A stretch of 64,000 bases of DNA from Tetraselmis striata (lineage: Eukaryota > Chlorophyta > Chlorodendrophyceae > Chlorodendrales > Chlorodendraceae): contig VCJN01003033.1 of NCBI GenBank assembly GCA_006384855.1, positions 18,501 through 82,500 of the forward strand. The letters run 5' to 3'. A program made the translations under genes and the position numbers. How positions within the stretch are numbered: position 1 is the stretch's first letter; every line of letters starts with the position of its first letter. Positions 43,347 through 55,255 of the stretch are shown here, one piece after another. The notes under the pieces were generated by a model. It saw only the letters and a program-made list of their open reading frames with translations, made no database searches and was not told the origin of the DNA.

Positions 43347-45129
43347 CCTCCGACATGGCGCGGACCGCCGCGGGCCCCGACGCCGGGGCGTATTCGCCCA
43401 CCAAGCAGCGGAGATACTCGTTGCGCATGCCTGAGGGCCCCGCCACCACGTGCTGCTTGAGTTGCTGGTACGGCACGCGCATGTCCACCGTCAGGGCGGC
43501 CTCGTCCACCGGAATGTCATACGCGGCGTCTGGGATCGGGTGGCTACGGGACGGGTGCTTGTCGCGCAGCTGGGCGAGGATAGCAGGATCGGACAAGTCG
43601 CCCATACCCTTAGAAGATAGTCGGCCCGCCGCTCGGGAGAGCTCTCCGTCCTCCACCAACGCCACAACGGTGTCCGCGGTGCCCGCGAGCAGCGCCGCAA
43701 AGAGATCGGCGTCCGTCCGACGCTGGCGGGCATGTCCGGCGTAGAACGCCTCAGTGCGCGCGTCGTCCCATGAGCGCACGAGCTCGGTCATGCGCCTCTC
43801 CGCGAAAGCGCGGCAGCGCCACGCCAAGGCTTGTAGCCGCCGCCGTCCGCCTCGTCTCGGGGCCCTAAGCAACAATTGTGGCAACAGGTACTTCCACTTA
43901 AGCGCCCTATCCAACACCACGGGGTCATTGGCCTCCATCGCCGCCACCACCCGCTCATTCACGCAGCGTTGTGCCTCTGCCCACGCTTCTTGAAAGTCAA
44001 TCGGCACTGCCGTCTCCATGGACATCTCCGCCGGCATGTGCACCATGTCCACGTCGGAGAGGTGGTCCACCGCACCCCACCCCACCTCGTCGCCGGCTGG
44101 AGATGGGCGAGTAGGGGGGGGCGGATACCGAGCCCGCGAGGCCTGGCCACCGGGGTGGCCGGCCGGTGCACCCACCTCTGGCGGCGTGGGAGCAACAACC
44201 GGGGGCGCTGCGACGCCCCGGAACGCAGCGACGGACGGCAGTGCGGGCGACGGCAGCACCGACGATTGTCCAGCTCCACCGGCGCGGCGCGCCCCCCGAC
44301 GGCGGTGCCGCTCGGCCAACACGGCGCGCGCCTTGGCTAGCCACGCGGCGGCGACCTCGGTGAAAGCCAACACATCGGCCGGGTGGTGCCTGACGCGGGC
44401 GGGCTGGAGCGACCTGGCTGCGGCGTCAATCCTCGGCGCCCACGCGGCGCCCGCGGCGACGCCAGCGACTGAAAGCGCGTCGGCGACTGTCCAAGCCGCT
44501 GCCGGTGCTACGCCCCGCCGCGCCGGCCCACTGTCGTGTAGCCTGGAATGCAGGCGGGCGAGAGCATCGAGGCCGGTGAGCGCTATGCCGCGGTTGCCGC
44601 CGCGCGGCCGCGGCTGGGGCCGCACGGAGACTTCCTGGCCGGTCGGAGCGCCATCGTGATCGCGCTGTGACGCGCCGGGCCCCGAAATACTGCTGAAAGT
44701 ACTGCGGCGAGGCGACGACACAGGCGAGGCAGCGCGCGCGCCGGTCGTACCTGCCGCGCCCGTCGCGGACTCGGGACTCGACGACCGGCTCACCGCCTGG
44801 GCGTACGTGGGAGCCGGCGGGGCGGCAGTCGCGGGCGGGCTCGGCCTTGGCTGGGTGGCGTCGGGTGCACTGCCGGTGGACGGTGTTGCCGCGGGCGACG
44901 CTCGCGCCGCACGCGATGCGCCGGGGCTGCCTGATATACTGGACGATGTACTGGGGGGCGGCGGCGACCCGGGGTCAACGGCGCGTTCTGCCGCACCATC
45001 GGCGGAAGGCGCAGACATCGCGCGGCGCACCGCCGGATACAAGCGACCCGCCACAGCCCGGGCATAACGGTGACGTCGCGTGGGAGGGGGTTGAGGGCAG
45101 CTACGCGATCTAGGCGGCGGGTAAGGCAT
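43309..45129 (-). CDS. LINE B N-terminal region
   Basis: A 606-residue frame. The first 350 residues are low-complexity, rich in alanine, proline and serine, and the rest is helical with YLLPQLLLRAPRRGGRRRLQ. It ends with LKQHVVAGPSGMRNEYLRCL, which is the first conserved block of the reverse transcriptase (the GPSGM motif). The protein therefore continues into the next frame, and the shift between the two lies near 43316. The N-terminal part may correspond to a gag-like or RNA-binding region; no zinc knuckle is seen. Confidence 0.7.
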   Translation of the reverse strand: MPYPPPRSRSCPQPPPTRRHRYARAVAGRLYPAVRRAMSAPSADGAAERAVDPGSPPPPSTSSSISGSPGASRAARASPAATPSTGSAPDATQPRPSPPATAAPPAPTYAQAVSRSSSPESATGAAGTTGARAASPVSSPRRSTFSSISGPGASQRDHDGAPTGQEVSVRPQPRPRGGNRGIALTGLDALARLHSRLHDSGPARRGVAPAAAWTVADALSVAGVAAGAAWAPRIDAAARSLQPARVRHHPADVLAFTEVAAAWLAKARAVLAERHRRRGARRAGGAGQSSVLPSPALPSVAAFRGVAAPPVVAPTPPEVGAPAGHPGGQASRARYPPPPTRPSPAGDEVGWGAVDHLSDVDMVHMPAEMSMETAVPIDFQEAWAEAQRCVNERVVAAMEANDPVVLDRALKWKYLLPQLLLRAPRRGGRRRLQALAWRCRAFAERRMTELVRSWDDARTEAFYAGHARQRRTDADLFAALLAGTADTVVALVEDGELSRAAGRLSSKGMGDLSDPAILAQLRDKHPSRSHPIPDAAYDIPVDEAALTVDMRVPYQQLKQHVVAGPSGMRNEYLRCLVGEYAPASGPAAVRAMSEVASMYLQGRLPC

Positions 45130-45299
45130 GGCGACACACGGCCCCGCAGCGCCTCCGGGGCCGCTGGGTGGGTGGGGCCGGTGGGACTGTATGCCATGCC
45201 TGTAGATACAGTTAGCAGACGTATAGCGGCTTCGCCGCTATGAGAAAAAGAGGCGGGGCCCATATCCCTGTATATTCTTGTAGGTATACTGCTAAACGG

Positions 45300-46389
45300 T
45301 ATACCGCTTCCGAGGCCGCCTCTTACGCGCTGCGACAACGTTCCTGGTGACTGATCCTCCAAATGAGGGTCGCCTTGGTGAAGTCCGTGAGCGTTCCCCT
45401 GAGTACTACGATTCCATGTTCCGCGTTGCCGCTTGCCGCCCATTTGGCCTTCCGGCGGCTCCTGTCCTCTCCCTTGGCGAGCCATGCCCTTGTGCTTTTT
45501 GCTCCTTCTCGGTACAAGGTATGCTAGCCCGTTTTGAGGATGCTGGCGTGGATTTCACTCCTTCTACTCGGGCAGTCGTGCACGTTGATCACGTGGCACG
45601 TTGCTCTGGGGGCGACTCCAATCACGCCGCCGCACACGAGTGGGCGGCTCATGGCCTTTCCGACGTTTGCCACGACGTGAAGTCCGCACTGGGTGTGGGT
45701 GTCCAGATCCTCACGGACCCGTCGGTGCTTGTTTCTCTTCCGGAGGGCAGCGACGGCCGGCCCGCCCGGCCGATGTTGGGCTTTTTGGGTATGGTGGTAT
45801 CTGCGGGAACACGGTTAGTTGTTGTCGATACCACCATTGCCCCTATCCTCGGCATGTCAAGCTCGGATCCAACGACTGCATTCCGGGCCACAGAGCGCCA
45901 CAAAATCGAAAAGAAACACGAGGGTGTCCGAAACGCCGCCGGCATGCTTCGCTTTGTTCCTTTGGCCGTTTCCGAATTTGGCTCGCTGGCCCCGCACGCT
46001 GAGGCCTTCTTGGTGGAGCTCGCGAAAGCTAGCCACACACACTGGCCAAAAAATCGGCCACCTCTTGTGTGCGTGGCGCCGCCGTTTCTCCTTGCTCATC
46101 AACATGGCACATGCAGACAACGTTCTTGGCGGGGTCGCGGCCGCGCGCGCAGCACATGATGGTGCTCCTGCGCCTGCGTCGCGTCGCGTCGCTCGTCGGC
46201 CGGTGTTGCTATGACCCGGGTCATTGGCTGCAAGCGTCCCCGCTGCGGCTCATAGCCTACCCCGGGGCGGTGGTCCCTTTGGTTCCTAGCTACTTGGCGA
46301 CTTCGTGGTTCTTTTGGCTCCTCCTTGGTTCTTGGCTCCCTGGCCTCTTGCTCGACCTTGGTTTCAGGCTTATATCTCTCTTTTGCTGG
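45300..46389 (+). mobile_element. LINE family C, part left of the transposon insertion
   Basis: A frame open from 45347 to 46159 encodes the C-terminal end of a non-LTR retroelement protein: a cysteine/histidine cluster (CPCAFCSFSVQG), VVHVDHVARCSGGDSNHAAA, then RPMLGFLGMVVSAG, VVVDTTIAPILG and the block FVPLAVSEFGSLAPHAEAFL. This order is typical of the restriction-like endonuclease tail of such elements. It is 5'-truncated and stops abruptly at CTGG (46386-46389), where the large transposon begins. The rest of the LINE resumes at 57938. Confidence 0.7.
46386..46389. repeat. Target-site duplication, left (CTGG)
   Basis: CTGG directly outside the left inverted repeat. The same four bases stand at 57938-57941, and the uninterrupted LINE C copy has them once. 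Confidence 0.85.
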
Positions 46390-46416
46390 AACAATAATGC
46401 AACCTATTTTGCACCG
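46390..46416 (+). repeat. Left terminal inverted repeat
   Basis: 27 bp beginning AACAATAATGC and continuing AACCTATTTTGCACCG. It matches the inverse complement of 57911-57937 at 24 of 27 positions. Confidence 0.88.
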
Positions 46417-48600
46417 AGGCACGCGGTGCATTGTGGTTAGGTCTAAATTAGGGTTCGGGGGCAGCCAGCTATGATGCTTGGCGGGGGCTTCCTGACGTAG
46501 AGGTAGTACTCATCGTCGTGACGCAGAGAACTGCCCATCTTCATCCTGCAATCCTTGGCCCAAGTCAGGACGTGATAGATGAGGCCCTCATCTTGTTGTT
46601 GTACGGCTGTGATTGCGGATCCAAGTTGCTGGTCCGAGAGGTGAATGAAGAAATGGCACCCATCGAGAGCAGTGTGGACGTCAGAAGATCCAGTCAGGAT
46701 ATTCAACTGCATGCGCGGGGAAAATCGGTAATGGGATAAATGAAAGCACAGTCATCTACGCACCCGGGTTGTGGGGGGTGTCTTGCCTGGCGAAAGCAAA
46801 CACGGCGTTGAAGTCGTCCGTACCCCACGCAACATCCTTCGAGTCCCATGTGTGCGAACCAGCTCCGAAAAGCGCGTCGGCAATGAAGACTGTTGCCTTT
46901 TTTGCTCGAATTGCCGACATGGCGTCCGCGACGGCTTGTTTTGTCGCGGGAGCCTTGAAGTCCCCCTCCACAATGCAAATCTTGCAAAGCTCCGTGTTCA
47001 ACCAGACCTTGTCATCCTTGTCGACCTCATGGCCCTTGGGCATCACCGGAAGTGCCTCGGCCTGTGTGTATTAGAAAACAGATTCTGGTTAATAGCTCAC
47101 AATGAAAATTCAGAAGAGCATTTGTGGTTGCACAAGATCTTAGTTACTTTCATCGATATCCACAGCTCATTAGAAACATTCGGAGCGGAAACCGCGATAA
47201 GCTCCGGCGCACATGCCAGAAGAGCAAACTCTGTGAAGAAGGAGATGACCAAGTCCGGCATCTGATTCTTGATGCGATACGCCTCACTCTTGATGGTGGT
47301 GTTGGTGGCCGCGATATGCTCTCGAACCGGTAGTGGTGTGAGACAATCGGCGGATTTCATGTCCCCCCATCTGGCAGGAGGGGTCAGCAAGACCATCAAA
47401 GGACCGGAGCGATGAGCACCTTTGAACAAATCCTGAAATTGTCTGGGGAAGCCTGTTGGGCCGAGGTCATCAACCTTGGCTCGGAACTTGGTGATGGCGT
47501 CAAGGCGAGCGGCCGCTTGCTCATCCGACACATCGTCTTCCACATCCCATTCGATGATGTGGTCCGAGAGATATTTCCCCCAGTTCCTGGCCGGTTCGTC
47601 CGGCGTCAGCAGTTGGAGTGCCTCTCTGCCCTTTGCCGTGTCAATGGCATTCATGAGCTTGATGCTTGCTCGACGCAAGAGATCGCGAAACCTCCAGGCC
47701 TCAATCATCGCGAGCCACTCCGCGTTGGTGTGCGTAACAGCCATGGGGCCATTGTCGCCGGCATCCTTAATGTCATCCACCAGCTCGTAGAGGCAAGGGG
47801 TCACACTGTCCTCGCCTTTGATGAGCAGTCCAACCACTAGGTACATCTAGCCCACAGGGAGATCCGCGCTGTCGCTCTGCTTGGCAAGAGACGGCTCGTC
47901 TAGCCAGGGCGCATGGTGTCCAAAGCCAACATCCTGGGTCGAAAAACAAACTTCAGTACGGAGAAAGGAATGATAGTATTCCATGTCATTAAGACACTGG
48001 GGTCGGTCACAACTTACCTCCATGAGGGCGACTCGGAAGTGAGCTCTGTCTTTGCCGAAGCCGTACTTCTTGTTATCGAGGATTGCATTGATAGGCTTCT
48101 GAATTGCTTCGTAAACCTTCCTCACTTCCTTCTGGGTGAGTTGCCTGCCGTGATTGAGACGCTCGACTCTATCGAGTTCTTGGTGATAGTACACAAATAG
48201 GTCTCCGAGTTTGGTTTTGGCTTCGTCCCATCCTCAAACCCCGAGGTCCACATGCCGGTAGGCTTCAGAAATCTGCTCAAGGGGCTCACAAACACTGCGC
48301 AAATCATTTGTCAGAATCTAGCAGCATTAACAACACGATAAATTTCCATCATATACGCAGCTTACCGTTGTGGGCGCGAGCAGAGGTCAATCAAATTTGA
48401 GAACTCGCTGCTCTTCTCATCTTTGATGCCGATCTTCTCAAGTTCAACTTCAGACTTCTTGAACTCCTTCACGACTCTGATTTGCGGAAGTGCCCTAAAG
48501 CCGGGGCGAGTTGCATCCTGATCTGCATACAAGCTCTCGAAACATCTGCGAAGGTTCTGCAGAAACAATCGCACCGATTTCAAAATTCCGAACGATTGTA

Positions 48601-48855
48601 CCTCTGATGACAGACCGTTTTGTCCCACTGATGACAGACCGTTTCGTCCCACTGATGACAAACCGTTTCGTCCCATTGATGACAGAACGTTTCGTCCCAC
48701 TGATGACAACCCGTTTCGTCCCGCTGATGACAACCCGTTTCGTCCCACTGATGACAGACCGTTTCGTCCCACTGATGACATATCGTTTCGTCCCACTGAT
48801 GATTGACCGATTCGTCCCACTGATGACAAACCGTTTCGTCCCACCGACAGACATA
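48601..48855 (+). repeat. 24-bp minisatellite array 1
   Basis: About 11 units of a 24-bp repeat with core GTCCCACTGATGACA, lying in an intron of the minus-strand transposon gene. The unit length is a multiple of three, so several frames stay open through it; this is not coding evidence. Confidence 0.9.
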
Positions 48856-51771
48856 TTTTTAGCCCGCTGACGACAGAACGACTTTTGTCACACTTTACGC
48901 CTATTTGCTCCCACGGCCAGCTTAATAATATTTTGGGAGAATGGGTCGCTCACCAGGAGTTTGTGCATGGACGTGTCTCCCACGACGGTGTGACCCGCCT
49001 CGTCGAGCTTCATAGACATGTAGCGGCAGACTTCCGGCGAGAGGCCGATGTACATCTTGTCCGACGTGAGGTGGATGCCTTTTTTGGCTTTGTAGATTTC
49101 CGGATAATTATCTTTCACCATTTTCTTTCACCATGCGCTTCGCCTCCCGTCTGTGGCTGCCGTCGATGTTGGCTTGACGCGCGCCGTGGGCGCCCAGAAA
49201 CATGATGATTACGTCGATCTCTGGCTTGTAGTAACTTGAATCCGCCAACCTCGGCTTCTCCCCGCCTTCGAATGCTGCGACTAGCTCCTTGAAGTTGGCC
49301 ATGGTCAGAGCGAGGGGCTCATACTATTCCCTGAACGTTGAGGTCATACCCTTGGCAACCACTGGAAAGGACACTGAGAAATTCTCGGCGGATAGGGAAG
49401 GGTTCCTCTGAATAACAAATGCAAGAAATGGATGTCAGTAAGTTGCATTGTGTATTGATTTAGATTTGTCTACACATATTTGATCCGGATAGGTACAACA
49501 GGTCGCGATAGGCTTTTACCTTGTAGCTTTGCGCCACCATATTGCAGTCTTGCACCTTTGGGGATCGGGATTCAAATTCCGGCGGCGGAGCGACGAACTT
49601 ATCGGATGGGAAGCTGAAAATGTGAGGCAGCCCCGTATCCTTGACGAGGTTGACTCTGTCGGCGTATAACGTGTTGATGTCGCCACCGTGAGATGTCTTC
49701 ACCTCTGGATCAGCAATCTCGACTCTGAGGTGGCCGTAAGAGATCCAGTCGACGGCACCGGCGTGGTGGAAGCCATTCAAGGCCGGCGGGACGGCAAACG
49801 TGTCGACGTATGGAAGCGCGTTCTTAAAATCCTTGTCAATGTTGGCCAAGTCATCGATGTCAATATGACCAGACGCGAAACCTGTCAGCGCCTGCGACAG
49901 CACATTGCGCTCGACCAAAGTCCATGCGTAGTAAGACTCGAACCGCGGCTGGAAGGAGAGTGGCGGTTGGATCGCGTGGAGTAGCAACCTCTCAAAGCCG
50001 ACATCGATCCTGAACTCCTTGTGCAGTGTCAAGCGATAAGGTTCAAGAGAGATCTGCGGTAACAAGCATAAGAATATTAATACTTATTGATACACGAAAT
50101 TGACACAAATTCAGAGACATTATATAAGCTTTACTCACCCCGTAGTTTCCGGCCGAGTCCAGCTCGACGTTCTTGATCTTTCCGATACACGCGAGAAGTG
50201 GCCCCTTCGGATCATCGAAAAAGTCCTTGCCAGTCAGCAGGCTCGCCTTGTGCAATTCGATGTACAAATAGATCTGTACCTCAGCACTTGTGTTCTTGAA
50301 CCAGTGGATAGTCCAGCTCCTTGAGGTAAAGTCGTTGTAGGAGTCATGTTCTTGGGATCCGTCCCTCTCGTCAAAGAAGTCGTCGTAAGAGGCGACTGTC
50401 ATCAGCTTTGTCTTCCTCTCGGGTCCAACAGTGCCGGTGATGTCGAGAGCTTGCTTACGCTTCTCTGCCGCCCGTTGCCTCTGTTCTTCCTCTGTGCCGA
50501 AGACCTTTTCATCCGTGCACATACTGAGGAATTCAGGAACCCTTCTTCTCGGAGCCTCGACAAGAGATGCTCGAGAACCAGAGGCTCCAGAACCGGACGC
50601 TTGCCCGATAGTCGGCGCTGGAGTCTCGAGCTCGGGCTCCGGCTCCGGTTCAGGCTCCGGGTCAAGCCGAGTGGGCTCATGCTCAGGCTCGGGCTCCGGC
50701 TCGGGTTGAGGCTCCGGTTCATGCTCCGGCTCTCGCTCCATCTGAGTGGGCTCAGTTTCAGGCTCATGCTGAGGCTCGGGCTCGGGCTCAGTGGGCTCTG
50801 TTTCAGGCTCCGGCTCGGGCTCCGGCTCCGGCTCAGTGTGCTCTATTTCAGGCTCTGGCTCTGGCTCGGGCTCCGGCTCGAGCTCAGGCTCCGGCTCTGT
50901 TTCCGGTACTTGAGGCGGGCCTTTAGACAAAGAAGAGCCTTGATTCGGGGAACCTGTAAAGAATGAGTAGAGAGTACTCAACACACCTGCAGTGGGCGTC
51001 ACGATTAACTACTGAACGGTATCGCCATACACCATCAAAGCCAAGCGTGATTTTCTTACCTGGGGATCCCGATTTACCAGCTGCTTCCGACGCGGTTGGT
51101 TGCGCCGATTGACGACATGTTGGAACGTCAGATAACTCACAGACGAGAAATTAATCGAAGGGAGTGAGAAGGCAGGGATTGATACTTTCAGTCACAATTA
51201 CATGGAGTCACAATCGTCTCTGAAACATTTTCTTTTCCCTTGGATTCCTTTGAAGCTTGAGTCGCTACTGGCTCATGTGCGCGTCCTTTCGAACCTTTTT
51301 GAAATCAACACACATGATTTCAAACAATGTCAATATGACACAGTGCACTCACAAAAATCATACGATTGGAGAGGCAAGGACGTGATTGATAGTAAGCTTG
51401 CATGAGCTTTTCGTAATCGATTAGCCTTCGCGCTGTCTGCATTTGAGCATCTGCGAGGACTTGGCCGCTCATGATTTGGGCCCTCAAAAGAGCGGCGGCC
51501 GATCTTTCTCCTTGCGAGTGCGTGCCGTAAGCCGGCACTCTACCTCCTAAAATGCTCGGTTTCCAGCGGGCGATGCCTCAGCGCCCGCTCTAGCTGCAGA
51601 AGCTCAGGCTGCACGGCTCTTCTTCGCCGCCGGCTGCTCGGGCACAGAAGATGACGCCTTGTGTTTTCTCCCGACTCGCGCTCCGAGCGCATCGAATTCT
51701 TTTGCTTTCTCTATTGGTTTTGATGTCCGCTTGGACCTTCGACCCATAAATATCATATTCTGTCAGACCGA

Positions 51772-52150
51772 CTCGTCCCACTGATGACAAACCGTTTCGT
51801 CCCACTGATGACAAACCGTTTCGTCCCACTGATGATATACCTTTTCGTCCCACTGATGACAAACCGTTTCGTCCCACTGATTACAGATCGTTTCGTCCCA
51901 CTGATGACAAACCGTTTCGTCCCATTGATGACATACCGTTTCGTCCCACTGATGACAAACCGTTTCGTCCCACTGATGACATACCGTTTCGTCCCATTGA
52001 TGACAGACCGTTTCGTCCCATTGATGACAAACCGTTTCGTCCCACTGATGACAGACCGTTTCGTCCCACTGATGACAGACCGTTTCGTCCCACTGATGAC
52101 AGACCGTTTCGTCCCACTGATGACAAACCGTTTCGTCCCACTGATGACAG
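51772..52150 (+). repeat. 24-bp minisatellite array 2
   Basis: About 16 units of the same repeat in the same orientation, in the first intron of the minus-strand transposon gene. Confidence 0.92.
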
Positions 52151-53974
52151 AACTATTTCCAATACATTATGTACTGCGGTTTAATAATGTTATGTCTTTA
52201 AGTACTGCGATTCACACTCATATTAAACCACTCCTTACGGCGGAGTACAGGCACAGGGTCCACCTGGCCGCTCTCCACCCCCATCCCCCTCCCACCACCA
52301 ATTAGCATCCTTTCTGAACTTGTCGCAGCTGCCTCGACGGGACGTACTACTACCGTGCATGACCCTGATGCCGCTCCTCTCGTTTGGATTTCTATTCCCA
52401 CTCGTCAGCCTACACCTCGAGCGGTCCTAGATTACACCGCTTCTACAGGGAACCCTAACCGAACTCGCTAGATCTCGCCGCATCACGCGTCGAGCAGGCA
52501 GGCAGCTATTGTACGCGCGCGCAACTCACCTGGGGTGGCGTCGTCCTTGTCTTCCTTGTCCTTGGCAGGCTCGTTCTTCTTCGGCGCCATTCTGGCGGTA
52601 GGTAGGTTGACGCGGTAGATGAGCGGGTTTCTTGGTGGGAAGCGGTGAGGGAGAGGTGGAAATGACGTGATTTATGTCTGACGCCGCTCTGACCCCTGCT
52701 GGACCAACGGCGCGCGTGCGCACACTATAGTGCACCTCGTCGTCGTCATCAGGTTCATGTATTTTGCACCGCGACGAATATACAGAGCTAACTACTGCGA
52801 CTATATATTACTATTACTGGAAGATAAATTATTCCCTACTCGAGAGTCATAACGGTACGAGAGTACAGTGGCATGGCAATAATATTCCTTCATGGGATGA
52901 TATATTCCTTGGATTGGATTCGGGTGTACGTACTAGTATATAACTATTACCGACATACGAAAGAAACACGAAATAATACGGTATTTGAGTCATCAGGTTC
53001 AATTATTTTGACCCGTAGCTGGATATTATGCACCCCGGTCAACGGCCCGTCCGAGAACGGTCATCGGCTGTCAGTCTTCCTCACCACAAATCACAGTCCT
53101 TCACCCCCCCCCCCCCCCCCCCACTCTCCCCACGCTGGAGCATGGCGGCGGTCGAAAGCATGGCCTCTTCTCCAGGATCCGGCGCGTCGGACACTACAGT
53201 TACATTACCGCCGTGTTCGTGCCGCAGCGGGTACTCGTGTGATTGCGACGCGCGTGCGAGTGATCGTAAGGAGCCTGAAAAAAGGAAGTACACGTGGGGC
53301 AAGGGCTCCGATGAGGTCGCCGAAAGCGATAATGGCAAGGTCTCGTCTCTGATCAAGAAGCGCACCTCTCGCGGCTGTATCCGCCTCATGCTCGCCAAGG
53401 AGGCTAGCGAGCAGTCGCCATGCTGTTCGCGGAAGTGCGAGCACAAGCTATACACACAGTGCGGAGAGGCCCTCGTTGATGCCGTGTTGGACCGTGCGTT
53501 GACCGTATACTCTGGCAATCAGAACCGCTCCTTTGACCGGCTCGCTCAGGTTCTCAGGGGTGGCTACGAGTCGGCATCCGACAATTTCGATTACATGTTT
53601 GATCACGGTGGCTACTTGCGCTCTTTCGATCATCGAGGCCCCATCTACACGTGTGGGCGTGCGTGGGAGGCCTTGCATCAGGTCTCGAAACACAGACGTC
53701 TCGTGATCTAGCGGTCGGTGGTGGATAACGAACCCACGTACATCAGGCAGCGCAAGCAATACGAGAGCAGACAAACCGGACCGAGGGAGCATGTGCGTAT
53801 GTTTCTCGAGCACTTCTTCTCAGATGACCTCGGTCACGTCGAGATCATGCCTTTTCATGACGGCAACAGCGAGACCTTCAAGAAGCACCTACCTCCCTGG
53901 ATGACCAAGATTTGCGTCTACTACTACTACAAGTCGTGGGCCGAGGACGACAACGCCATTCTCCGTGGCGAGGC

Positions 53975-54640
53975 CCATTTTGTCCCACTGATGACATACC
54001 GTTTTGTCCCGCTGATGACATACCGATTCGTCCCGCTGATGACAGACTATTTCGTCCCGCTGATGACAGACCGTTTTGTCCCGCTGATGACAAACCGTTT
54101 CGTCCCTCTGACGACAAATCGTTCCGTCCCGCTGACGACAAACCGTTTCGTCCCACTGATGACAAACCGTTTTGTCCCGCTAATTACATACCGTTATGTC
54201 CCGCTGATGACAAACCGTTTCGTCCCGCTGATGACAAACCGTTTTGTCCCGCTGATGACAAACCGTTTCGTCCCACTGACGACAGATCGTTTTGTCCCGC
54301 TGATGACAAACCGTTTCATCCCTTTGTTGACAAACCGTTTCGTCCCGATATCGCCAGAACGTTTAGTCCCACTGATGCCGGACCGATTTCGTCCCACTGA
54401 TGACAGAACGTTTCGCACCGCTCATGGCATACCGTTTCGTCCCACCGACCACAAAACCATTTGTCCCACATAACTGGCCGATATCGTCCCACTGCAGACA
54501 GAACGTTTTGTCCCACTGGTGAGAGACGGTTTTGCCCCACTGATGACATACCGTTTCGTCACACTGATGACAGATTGTTTCGCCTTGCTGATTACAGAAA
54601 TATTCACCCACTATCGATATAATTATTTCGACCCACTTTA
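53975..54640 (+). repeat. 24-bp minisatellite array 3
   Basis: About 25 units, more diverged toward the right end, in the first intron of the putative transposase gene. The right third belongs to the larger duplicated block at 54330-54763. Confidence 0.9.
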
Positions 54641-54763
54641 GACCGAACTTTTTCTGTCTCGGATTATGAGACCTTATTTGTATACCGACCTATTCTGCCC
54701 CTGCCGCTTTATAGATTTGGCTACCGAGAGCGAAGTGAAGCTCGCATCGTTCGACACTTTCCG
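54330..54763 (+). repeat. Duplicated block, copy 1
   Basis: A block of about 430 bases comprising degenerate minisatellite units plus the first 100 or so bases leading into the second exon (LASFDTF). It recurs nearly unchanged at 54988-55423. Confidence 0.8.
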
Positions 54764-54764
54764 C

Positions 54765-55255
54765 CCACTGATGACAAACCGTTTCGTCCCGCTGATGACA
54801 GACCGTTTTGTCCCGCTGATGACAGACCGTTTTGTCCCACTGATGACAAACCGTTTCGTCCCGCTGATGACAAACCGTTTTGTCCCGCTGATGACAAACC
54901 GTTTCGTCGCTTTGATGAGAAACCGTTTCGTCCCACTGACGACATATCGTTTTGTCCCGCTGATGACAAACCGTTTCGTCGCTTTGATGAGAAACCGTTT
55001 CGTCCCGCTATCGCCGGAACGTTTATTCCCACTGATGCCGGACCGATTTCGTCCCACTGATGACATAACGTTTCGCACCGCTTATTACAAACCGTTTCGT
55101 CCCACCGACCACAAATTAAACCATTTGTCCCACATAACTAACCGATATCGTCCCACTGCAGACAGAACGTTTTGTCCCACTAGTGAGAGACGGTTTTGTC
55201 CCACTGACGACATACCGTTTCGTCACACTGATGACAGACCGTTTCGTCTTGCTGA
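54765..55255 (+). repeat. 24-bp minisatellite array 4
   Basis: About 20 units of the same repeat. The part after 54988 is the second copy of the duplicated block. Confidence 0.88.

Larger units (their letters stand above)
40640..45190 (-). mobile_element. LINE family B, nearly full-length copy
   Basis: Two overlapping minus-strand frames (43309-45129 and 40680-43346) together cover a complete non-LTR retrotransposon polyprotein of the type widespread in algae, oomycetes and dinoflagellates. The 3' end contains GCTTGCTGTGTTGAT, as in the stub at 8.95 kb. The frames overlap by 38 bases, and their coding sense changes between them by one base near 43316. This is the only obvious defect, so it is the best preserved LINE of the window. 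The exact 5' end is not defined; it meets the 5'-truncated LINE C head to head at about 45.2-45.3 kb. Confidence 0.85.
46443..52590 (-). pseudogene. Large gene of unknown function in the transposon, about 11 exons
   Basis: Exons with agreeing GT-AG sites and phases: 52590-52530 (start MAPKKNEPAKDKEDKDDATP), 51546-51353, 51135-51060, 50953-50139, 50053-49520, about 49407-48890, 48556-48366, 48294-48018, 47933-47148, 47061-46764 and a last one ending at 46443 whose junction is uncertain. The product would be about 1,300 residues. It begins lysine-rich, then has an acidic low-complexity stretch of glutamate-proline repeats (about 50.6-50.92 kb), then globular regions with [60 protein letters not shown] and ICIVEGDFKAPATKQAVADA. 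I recognise no family. At least three in-frame stops and a 13-base tandem duplication in the sixth exon suggest loss of function in this copy. Its position opposite the transposase gene suggests a second transposition or accessory protein. Confidence 0.6.

Noticed and set aside
43876-44659. Plus-strand frames opposite the LINE B N-terminal region
   Set aside because: Antisense shadows of a GC-rich alanine/proline-rich coding stretch.
51784-52305. Repetitive proteins made of FVPLMTDR-type units
   Set aside because: They are translations of the 24-bp minisatellite. The unit is a multiple of three, so several frames stay open by chance.
48601-55255. CRISPR-like arrays
   Set aside because: The units are contiguous without unique spacers and the DNA is eukaryotic. 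It is a minisatellite.
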